In this document: positions 19,324 through 26,606 of the stretch, piece by piece | Position numbering within the stretch: position 1 is the first letter of the stretch | Layout of the letters: each line of letters opens with the position of its first letter | Assembly (NCBI GenBank): GCA_027494035.1 | Contig: JAOSJQ010000001.1 | Span: 2,790,001-2,854,000 of the forward strand | Reading direction: 5' to 3' | DNA length: 64,000 nt | Source: UTCFX2 sp002050125 | GTDB taxonomy: Bacteria > Chloroflexota > Anaerolineae > Anaerolineales > UBA4823 | The notes under the pieces: generated by a model | The model's database searches: none | Seen by the model: the letters and a program-made list of their open reading frames with translations, nothing else | What the model was told of the DNA's origin: nothing | Made by a program: the position numbers and the translations under genes

Positions 19324-19650
19324 TGAGATGGTTGCCTCCAAATGTGTCAAAATTGAGTGGGGACGCTGAAAGACTCCGGCCCTCTCGCCTGGGGTGGTTC
19401 CCAGAAGACAGGACCGGAGAGCGATAGGGTATCAAGACTCTTTTTTTGAATCAGGGTAGAATCAAAATAATACAGGCAAAACTACCGTCAAGACAATTTG
19501 GTATGAATTGGACTTCAATATCGCTACAAAATGACAGTATATTTACTTTTTATAGGGTGGCTATGCTGTAAATTTGCGGTATAGTAAATCTCGGTAAATT
19601 CAATTGTTAGGCGTAGTCTGCTGTCTCTCAATACAATTAGGAGCGATACA

Positions 19651-21465
19651 GTGAAAAGGAAGTTGCTTTGTTTCTCGATTATGATCGTAGCTTTCGCCTT
19701 GCCTTCGTTCACGGTTATGCCAAGCCAATCCGCTCTGTCCACGTGGACACCCGACGATAAGCTAGTGGCAGCCTACTACTTTTACTGGTACAACATCTAT
19801 ACCGGCGAACATTTCATAACCCCAACTGGCTCTGATTACATCACTAATCATCCTCCCGACAGTTATTTGGCCAATTACAGTTACACAGAAGTGAGTTGGC
19901 ACCGGCGCGAACTGCTCGATATGATGACCGCCCAGATAGACATTGTATTGCCGGTCTACTTTGGCAACGAAGATAATTTTTTTCTGGAGTAAACCGGGGC
20001 TTCAAAACCTGGTATTAGCTACCCAGTCCTTGATCGGCGAGGGCGCACACCGCCAAAGATTGGCATGTTTTTCGATACCAACGCCTTGCTGCAGCAAAAC
20101 AACAACATACCCCCAGACCTTACCACCTTAAGTGGCAAGGCTAATTTTTACAATATGATCGCCGATTTCTTTGATCTGGTCTCCGAAGACTTGTGGGCTA
20201 CGATCAACGGCCGCCCGATTGTATTCCTGTACGCTAGTACGATTATCGGAGCGTACAACCAGTCCACCTTTGACTATATCAACCAGCACTTTCAGAGCGA
20301 TTTTGGAACGACGCCCTATATCATTCGCACCGCAGATTGGCAGGGCGTCACCACGGATGAAGCCTATATCTGGGGCAGTGCGCTTTATGGCCCGACGAGA
20401 ATCGGCAGCGTGGGAACGCTTGGGCCTGGCTTTGACAGTACGGCTTTGTCTAATTATTTAGGCGAACCCCCAAGTATCCGTGACCGCCAGTGCGGCGAGT
20501 ACTACAATTCCGGTTGGGAAGAGATAATGAGCGCAGGAGTAAACCTGGTCGCAATTGAGACCTGGAATGAACTGCACGAGGCAACCGAGATCGCCGCCAG
20601 CCGCGAATACAGCACCACGTACCTTACGTTGACCGCTGAAAACATCTTGCTCTGGAAGGCAACTGACTTTGGCTCGGTAGAGGTCATTTGGCTTGATTTT
20701 GGCGCATATCCATACCCACAGGGTTTACGTCCAGCCTTCAACTTACCTGACGGCGCCTGGTTGGTGACCATGCTGGCTGGCCGGGAAGCCGTTTACCCGG
20801 ATGCATCAACCACACCAACCTCCAATTACATTTACTTGGATGTGAACAATGCTTTCGCCCATGCCACACCTAGTGAGGTATGGGTGACCGTTGAATACTT
20901 CGATGGGGGCACCGATCAATGGGCATTAAATTATGACGGCGTCAGTGATCCCTATACCTGGACAGAGTTTGTGACGCTGCAAAATACCGGTCAATGGAAG
21001 CGCCACACGTTTCATCTCACGGATGCTTACTTTGGCGGCCGCCAAGCGGTCGGGGTAGATCTGCGACTGAGCGATACCTATTGGGCCGATGGACAGACAA
21101 ATTACTTCGGCCGGATATGGATATCGAAGTCAGCGCCTGATAATCAGGCTCCAGACCTGGCTGACCTGGACGACGTAGAGGTGTGGGTTGGGCATGAGAT
21201 CGAGATAGCCGTATCAGCGACTGATCCGGATGGAGACTCAATCTCACTGACCCTGGATCGAGATATCGATTTTGCCACGCTAACAGATAACGGGGATGGT
21301 ACAGGCATTTTGCGCTTAGCTCCTACCTGGTCAGATACCCGACGCTGCCCCTACCCGATCCGGATCATCGCAACCGACGCAGGCAGCCCGGCCCGGGCTG
21401 ACTCCATATCGCTCCAGGTTAGAATCCTTACGCGTGATGTTTTTCTACCGCTGGTAAGGCGTTAA
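19651..21465 (+). pseudogene. Secreted glycoside-hydrolase-like protein (two compensating frameshifts)
   Basis: A signal peptide is followed by DDKLVAAYYFYWYNIYTGEH and a barrel-like region (IDIVLPVYFGNEDNFF). One extra T in the T-run at 19977-19983 and one missing base near 20053 shift the frame briefly. The frame then resumes GMFFDTNALL, PIVFLYAS and NLVAIETWNELHEATEIAAS. The repaired protein has 604 residues. The pattern resembles DUF5010/GH99-like barrels, with Glu residues in ETWNE as candidate catalytic residues. A carbohydrate-binding-like region and a cadherin-like module (ATDPDGDSISL) follow, and the last residues are VFLPLVRR. AGGAG precedes the GTG start. Confidence 0.65.
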
Positions 21466-21737
21466 TTGAAACATCCTTTATGATTGTAAAAGATAGCCTG
21501 GCGGGTGGCCGAGGCTATCGTATGGGTCACGCTAATACAGCGACAATTGTCCTTGCATTACAGCGTTCTTAAGCTTCCTTTTTGCGAGCAGTCATTATTT
21601 TTAAGCGCGCCGCGTAGCAAGAAATGGGTCCTTGGATTGTGAACAAACTTGAGCTCATCCACAATCCGAGGTTTTCCCTTCACTCGAACAACTCCACCTG
21701 TGAATCCAACGTATCTTGGTTAGCTGCGCAGGTGGAG

Positions 21738-21763
21738 CGAGGAGGCCGGTGAGAGCCTCCTCG
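21738..21763. terminator. Hairpin between the GH-like gene and a gene fragment
   Basis: A 9-bp perfect stem (CGAGGAGGC / GCCTCCTCG) has an 8-base loop, just past the stop of the minus-strand fragment at 21776. The gene-free stretch 21466-21775 holds nothing else that I can support. Confidence 0.45.
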
Positions 21764-21775
21764 AAATTTCTTTAG

Positions 21776-21958
21776 TTATTTGTCGGCAATGACCTCTGAA
21801 CGGCGGATGCCCGGCTGGATGCCATCCCAGGCGAAACACTGCTGACCCTCGCGCAGCACGACCGGCGGGAAAAGCCAGGGATTGCGGGCGAATTTCTCCG
21901 CCAGCACCAACCCCATTTTGTGCCAGTAGTGGGCTGTGCCGCCTTTCAGGCAGCGCCA
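21776..21958 (-). pseudogene. C-terminal gene fragment, possibly rhodanese-like
   Basis: It reads LKGGTAHYWHKMGLVLAEKF ARNPWLFPPVVLREGQQCFA and ends RRSEVIADK before a stop. The LKGG-W opening resembles the end of a rhodanese domain, but the match is short. The upstream edge is the junction with the hyuA tail copy at 21959. Confidence 0.35.
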
Positions 21959-22041
21959 GCCGGCGCCGCGGCGGGGAAGTGCTGCTGGACGAGTTGGAGC
22001 TGCTGGACGGGTCGGTGCAGCTCTCGGCGGTGGGGGTGGGG
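21959..22041 (+). repeat. Copy of the hydantoinase A-like gene 3' end
   Basis: The sequence matches the last ~85 coding bases of 14047-16011 (around 15915-16000), with one base missing in a G run and two substitutions. It reads into TAG just after GTGGGG. It lies in the same orientation as the original and near the right edge of the island. Confidence 0.8.
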
Positions 22042-22333
22042 TAGGGCAGACCTCTCATTCCAGTTATTTAGGTTTTCTGTGGGTTTTTAAAGAGAGAGAG
22101 AATGAACCCCGATAGCCGCCATAGCCCCCTGGTCCACCAAAATCTCGTTACTCAGCCAGCCCCATCCAGGCATCCACCCTGGCGGGGCTGGCGGAAGAAC
22201 ACCGCCAGCCCCGCCGGGCGCTCCGCCACCGCCCCCGCCCACCCACCCCACCTACCCCAGTTCTTATGCATGCAATGTGCATGCTCGGCGGGCGGCTGGC
22301 GCGTTGAGGGTCGGGGTGGTGGGGGTGGGGTAG
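22029..22333. repeat. Nested insert bounded by 16-bp direct repeats
   Basis: GGTGGGGGTGGGGTAG occurs at 22029-22044 and again at 22318-22333. The second copy is followed by CCCGCCTA, as in the original hyuA end. The 273 bases between the copies have no gene, so they look like a separate insertion into the hyuA tail copy. Confidence 0.6.
22181..22215. repeat. Perfect 14-bp stem-loop in the nested insert
   Basis: GGCGGGGCTGGCGG and its complement enclose AAGAACA. A second, imperfect pairing partner (CCAGCCCC) lies about 25 bases to the left. There is no T tract on either side. Confidence 0.55.
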
Positions 22334-22350
22334 CCCGCCTAAAGACAAAT

Positions 22351-22414
22351 TCGCGAGGTCCAGGTCCTGCATATCCAGGTTGTGGTAGGCGACGAACGGC
22401 GCTCCGCCGGGCTG
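22351..22414. repeat. 64-bp direct repeat, right copy
   Basis: Identical to 16276-16339. It marks the right boundary of the island inside the GyrI-like gene. Confidence 0.92.
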
Positions 22415-22555
22415 CTCGCCCAGTTCGCCCAGGTACGCGCCGATGGTTTGAAAGACCTCCCCGATGACGACCGAAAGCTGCTCGACGCTGGCGCGCCGGC
22501 GGATTGACAGCAGCGGCTGCGCCTCCTGGTGATAAAGTTCGCATTTGTAGTCCAT
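22351..22555 (-). pseudogene. GyrI-like small-molecule-binding protein, N-terminal part
   Basis: From the ATG at 22555 (GGAGGG five bases upstream) the frame reads MDYKCELYHQEAQPLLSIRR, VIGEVFQTIGAYLGELGE and into the shared 64-bp segment. It breaks down beyond 22351. It is the first half of the gene whose second half is at 16022-16339. GyrI-like domains bind small hydrophobic or cationic molecules, sometimes as drug-sensing or toxin-inhibiting proteins. Confidence 0.85.
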
Positions 22556-22588
22556 TTTTCCCTCCGCAAAACATGAACCGAGGCAGAT

Positions 22589-22617
22589 ATGATAGAACAA
22601 ATATTCTATTTTGTCAA
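22589..22617 (-). promoter_or_regulatory. Consensus promoter with palindromic operator for the GyrI-like gene
   Basis: On the minus strand a perfect -35 TTGACA (22612-22617) and TATCAT -10 (22589-22594) are 17 bases apart. The spacer carries an 18-bp palindrome (ATAGAA-N6-TTCTAT, 22592-22609) that would block polymerase when bound. The cognate repressor is not evident nearby. Confidence 0.7.
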
Positions 22618-22648
22618 GGTTGTTCGGACGCCGTGGACTATTTTTTGA

Positions 22649-23809
22649 TCACTCCCCGGACTCGGTGGACTGCGGGTTTACGGGCTGTTCCAGCCAGGCG
22701 CGCAGCGTCGCCCGGTACAGGGCGCGCTCGAAGTAATCGCCCTGCAGCGACAGTTTGTCGTAGCCCTGCGCGAGCAGCGCCGGCATCAGCGGGCTGAGCT
22801 GCGAGGCGTAATGGCGCATCGAGGCTTCGGGGTGGATGCCGGGCCAGGAATAGCAGGTCACCGTGGTGCGGCGGTGGGTGGTCGGGATCGAGGCGGGGAT
22901 GGTTTTCTCCCAGTTCGGGTCGGCAGGCTCGAACACCCATTGATCCAGCCCGCCCTGCGGGATGCCCTCCACGCCGCGCACGATCGGCGGGTCGGTGTCG
23001 AGCGTGTACGGATCGACCGATAGATCGACCACCACCGCGGTTTCGGGCAGCAGCCCCACCCATTCGTTAGGGACGACCGGGGCGGAGGGGTTGCGGCGGT
23101 ACGCCGCGTCCACCAGGATGTCCGCCTGACGCAGCAGGCGCTCCATCGCCGCGGCGTTGCCGCTCAGGTTGCGCCCCGCCACCAGCGCCAGCGAACCCGC
23201 TCCGCCGCCGGCGATGTGATCGTTGTTGCGCTCGATGCTGCCGAGCTTTGTGGCGGCTTCGACCGCGTGTTTGCCGACCATACCCGCGCCAATGATGAGC
23301 ACTTGCAGGGGCGCGCCGTCGGCGCGCCGCAGCCCGCCGGGGCGCTTTTCGAGGGCGCCGAAGGCGGCGTCCAGCCCGTTCCAGGCGACGGCTTTCATGT
23401 CTTCTACCAGCCGCAGCCCGTGATCGTTCACGATGCTGTCGAGCGAGATGGCTTTGACGCCGAGCGCATCCAGCCGTTTGATCCGCCGCGGGCGCGTGGG
23501 GTAATGCAGCATCGAGATCAGCACCGCGCCGCGTTTGATCAGGTCGTAATCTTCGTTTTGCGGGGCGCGCAGCACGATCACGATGTCTTGCGCATAGGCT
23601 TCCGCGCGGTTGACCACCGCCACGTGCGGGTTGGCTTGCTGATAGTCGGCGTGGGTCAGCCCGGAGCGCGACCCGTAGCCCTCTTCGATGCACACCTGCG
23701 CGCCGAGCTGCGTGAGGTACTGGATGAACTCCGGCAGAAAGACGCGCCTTTCGCCGGCTTCCTTGTTGATCATACGGACGAACCCGATCGATACACGTTT
23801 TTTCATCAT
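22649..23809 (-). CDS. AlaDh/PNT-type NAD-dependent dehydrogenase, paralog B
   Basis: The ~386-residue protein starts MMKKRVSIGFVRMINKEAGE. An N-terminal alanine dehydrogenase/transhydrogenase-like domain (RRVFLPEFIQYLTQLGAQVC, EEGYGSRSG, SMLHYPTR) is followed by a Rossmann domain (LQVLIIGAGMVGKHAVEAAT) and a C-terminal region with VVDLSVDPYTLDT and TVTCYSWPGIHPE. The family includes alanine dehydrogenases and saccharopine-type enzymes. The exact substrate is unclear. Its start overlaps the stop of the upstream paralog in an ATGATG/TGA arrangement, with AGGAGAG upstream, so translation is probably coupled. Confidence 0.75.
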   Translation of the reverse strand: MMKKRVSIGFVRMINKEAGERRVFLPEFIQYLTQLGAQVCIEEGYGSRSGLTHADYQQANPHVAVVNRAEAYAQDIVIVLRAPQNEDYDLIKRGAVLISMLHYPTRPRRIKRLDALGVKAISLDSIVNDHGLRLVEDMKAVAWNGLDAAFGALEKRPGGLRRADGAPLQVLIIGAGMVGKHAVEAATKLGSIERNNDHIAGGGAGSLALVAGRNLSGNAAAMERLLRQADILVDAAYRRNPSAPVVPNEWVGLLPETAVVVDLSVDPYTLDTDPPIVRGVEGIPQGGLDQWVFEPADPNWEKTIPASIPTTHRRTTVTCYSWPGIHPEASMRHYASQLSPLMPALLAQGYDKLSLQGDYFERALYRATLRAWLEQPVNPQSTESGE

Positions 23810-24957
23810 GACTCTCCTGGGGCGGTTTTGTGGTTCTCGACCCAGCGCGCAAGCAGGGCGCGCGCGATGGCGCGCTCGAAGAACTTGCCGCGCGGGTTGA
23901 GGTTCGGCAGCCCGCCTTTTTCGATCAGCGTGCGCAGCAGCGGGTGAAGCTGGTGCCCGTAGGCTTCCATGCACTCGCGCGGGTTCACGCCGGGCCAGGA
24001 ATAGCACGAGACCGTGTAGCGGCGGTGCGTGGCGTCGACGCAGGGCGGGACGAGGTCGAACGCCGGGTCGTCCGGGGCAAAGACGTACTGGTCTAAGTTG
24101 CCCTGCGGGATGCCCTCGATGCCCTTGACCGCGCGCGGCGGCGTTTCGCAGCGGTACGGGTCGACCGAGAGGTCCACCAGCACGGCGTGGCGCGGCATGG
24201 CGGCGATCCAGCGGTTGGGGATGACCGGCTCGGAGGGGTCGGGGCGCTGGGTCGCGTCCACCAGGATGTCGGTATGGCTGAGCAGCTCCAGCATGAGCGG
24301 CTCGAAGCGCGTGGTGTCGTAGTCCACGCTGGTAGCTTGCACGCCGGGGACGCCGCGTTCGACCATCTCGCGCCACAGCGCCAGATCGCCGTAGCGGACC
24401 GCGGCGGGGGTGACCTGGCTGCCAACCGCCCCCGCGCCCAGCGTGAGCGCCTGGATCGGGCGGCGGTGCGGGCTGTCGAACCCGGGCGCGGGGAAGACGG
24501 TGCGCAGCGTGCGGAAGCCGGCTTGCACGCCGTTCCAGGCGACCGAGCGCAGGTTTTCGACCAGCCGCCGCCCGGTGTCGTCCTTGACCGAGTCGAGCGA
24601 GATGCACTCGACCCCTTGTTCGCGCAAAAACTCCACGCGCTGCGGGCGGGTCGGGTAGTGCAGCATGGTCACCAGGCAGCCGCGCGGCTGGTGTCGGGCA
24701 ATTTCGTCGTCGCCCGGGTAGCGGATCACCACCACGTAATCCTGTTGATAGACCTCGGCGCGCGGGGCGAAGGCTGCGTTTGGCGCGGCTTTGAGGTAAT
24801 CCTGCGCGCTGAACCCCAGGCGTCCTCCGTAACCCTCTTCCAAGACCACCTGCGCGCCCAGGCGCTCGAGGCTGGCGATGAAGTTGGGCAGGAAGGCGCG
24901 CCGCTCCCCCCGCTCCGCCTGGATGATGAGAAACCCGATCGAGATGGCTGGCTCCAT
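23806..24957 (-). CDS. AlaDh/PNT-type NAD-dependent dehydrogenase, paralog A
   Basis: The 383-residue protein matches paralog B along its whole length (SIGFLIIQAERGERRAFLPN, EEGYGGRLG, TMLHYPTRPQRVEFL, LVDLSVDPYRCET, SCYSWPGVNPRECM). Its Rossmann loop TLGAGAVGSQVTPAAVRYGD is altered: the second half differs from paralog B, and PDPSEPVIPNRW replaces the equivalent loop. AGGAGG precedes the ATG. The tandem pair with overlapping ends suggests a heteromeric enzyme or consecutive steps on related amino-acid substrates. That is inference only. Confidence 0.75.
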   Translation of the reverse strand: MEPAISIGFLIIQAERGERRAFLPNFIASLERLGAQVVLEEGYGGRLGFSAQDYLKAAPNAAFAPRAEVYQQDYVVVIRYPGDDEIARHQPRGCLVTMLHYPTRPQRVEFLREQGVECISLDSVKDDTGRRLVENLRSVAWNGVQAGFRTLRTVFPAPGFDSPHRRPIQALTLGAGAVGSQVTPAAVRYGDLALWREMVERGVPGVQATSVDYDTTRFEPLMLELLSHTDILVDATQRPDPSEPVIPNRWIAAMPRHAVLVDLSVDPYRCETPPRAVKGIEGIPQGNLDQYVFAPDDPAFDLVPPCVDATHRRYTVSCYSWPGVNPRECMEAYGHQLHPLLRTLIEKGGLPNLNPRGKFFERAIARALLARWVENHKTAPGES

Positions 24958-25013
24958 ATAACGCCTCCTGAGGGTATTTATACCAGATTAGCCCGCTGGC
25001 GCAAGTTCTACAG

Positions 25014-25019
25014 GTATAA
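25014..25019 (+). promoter_or_regulatory. -10 box eight bases before an ATG (leaderless candidate)
   Basis: CAGGTATAATT places TATAAT eight bases before the ATG at 25028, with no ribosome-binding site between them. The same 11-mer precedes the PfkB gene at 57021. Confidence 0.55.
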
Positions 25020-25027
25020 TTGCCGCC

Positions 25028-26584
25028 ATGCACAAGCGGCAGTCCGCCGTCCACCAGGGGCTTTGCACCCTGGTGTTGTTTTTTATGCTGTTTTTAGCGC
25101 TTTTCCCAGGCGGGAACGTCCGGGCGGCGGGCGTCTGGGGCAGGCGCCCTCTGCTGAGCTACTTCGGGCTGACCGCCAGTCTGGAAGCGCCGCTGCGCTA
25201 CGGCGCGCGGTTGTCCGCGGCGGATATTCAAGTCGTGCAAGCCGCCGCGCTGGAAGAGGCGCAGGCGCTGCATGAGCTTTTCGCCCAGTCGGAGCGGCTG
25301 ATCGGCGATCCGGGGCTCACGCTGGCGCAAAAACGGGGGTTGATCCAGCGGATGGGCTACAACCAGCGGGTGGCGCGGACGGTTTACCGCAGCGACCAGC
25401 GGCTGCGCGCCGCGTTGAGCCCGTCCGCCTACCGCCGGCTGGTGAACTGGATCGAGCGGCGCTGGGGGGATGAAGCCCGGCTGCACGGGCTTGCGGCGGC
25501 GGTGGAGCACAGCCCGCTTGCCGCGGGGCGCACCTATCAAATTTTCGCCACCCGCTTCGAGTCCAAAGGCGGGGCGTACACCGCCGCGCTGCCCGACCAG
25601 TGTCTCAAGTTCTCGAACGGCGGGTTGAAGACCTGCGAGGACAAGGGTTATACGCCCGGGCGCGGTTACGCGGTCGCGCTGAGTTACAAGAAAGCCGCCG
25701 GCGTGGTGGTGGGCGAAGCGGGTCCCTGGAACGTGGACGACAATTACTGGGCGACGCTGGGCGACCCCACCCCGCGGCGCATGTTCGTCGACCTGCCGCT
25801 CGGCATGCCCGAAGCCCAGGCGGCGTACTTCAACGGCTACAACGGCGGTCTCGACCAGTACGGGCGCACGGTGACCGCCCCGTTCGGGATCGACCTGGCG
25901 TTTCAGGTGGCGGACGACCTGGGGCTGCCGCCCAAAAAGAACGACTGGATCACGGTCACGTTTTTGTGGACGTCGGATTGGGACGCGCCCGCCGCCCCGC
26001 CGGCGCCAAAACCCGCCCAGCCCACCGCGCCGGGCAGCGCGTCGTCCCCCGCCGGGCAGCCCGCCCGCCCCGCCGGTCGGGTCGATCAAAACTGCCGCAC
26101 CCGCGGCGGACGGCTCGATCGTGCACACCGTGCAAGCCGGCGAGACGCTGTGGAGCGTGGCGGTGGCGTACCAGGTGTCGGTGGCGCAGCTCCAGTATCT
26201 CAATAATATGGGCGCGACCATCGTGATCTATGAGGGTCAAAAGCTGGTGATCAAAGAGGCGGGTCCCGCCTGGACGCCGCGCCCGGGGACGGAAACCCCC
26301 GCGACGGAAAGTCCTACCGCGCCCGCCGTTACCCCGCAGCGCGCCGCGACGACCGCCGCGCCGCCCCGCCCGACCCACACCGCGGCGCGCGCCAGCCCGC
26401 CCGCCGCGGCGACCGCCGCCCTCGCCGCACAGGATGGATCGCACCGCGCCCCGCCAAGCGGGCTGGCGGAGGGCGGGCTGCTGATCGGGGCGTTAGCGCT
26501 GGCGCTGGGCGGGGGCTGCTGTTCGGCGCCGGCTGGTGGCTGAGCCGCCGCCGCGGGGAGGCGGACGCGCCGCCGGAGCGCTGA
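25028..26584 (+). pseudogene. Secreted LysM protein with C-terminal membrane anchor (two frameshifts)
   Basis: The N-terminal frame encodes a signal peptide (LVLFFMLFLALFPGGNVRAA), an unrecognised ~280-residue domain (FATRFESKGGAYTAALPDQC, WNVDDNYWATLGDP) and a Pro/Ala linker. One extra base near the CCCCC at 26046-26050 shifts to the frame of a LysM domain (VHTVQAGETLWSVAVAYQVS). A missing G near 26511-26515 then leads to LLFGAGWWLSRRRGEADAPP, giving a TM helix with positive stop. The repaired protein has 518 residues. LysM binds peptidoglycan or chitin-type glycans, so the protein is probably wall-associated. Confidence 0.7.
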
Positions 26585-26606
26585 CGCGCGGCGCGGCGAA
26601 CCGCGC

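Noticed and set aside
18758..19326. Second functional hyuA-like gene
   Set aside because: Only an internal 374-base part of the gene is present. Both ends are abrupt and the downstream frame is unrelated.
22045..22350. Small gene in the nested insert
   Set aside because: Frames are Pro/Ala-rich with no ribosome-binding site and no similarity that I recognise.
22649..25054. One 801-codon frame covering both dehydrogenase genes
   Set aside because: Only its lower half, paralog B, is real. The upper half is a shifted reading of paralog A, which has its own start and ribosome-binding site.
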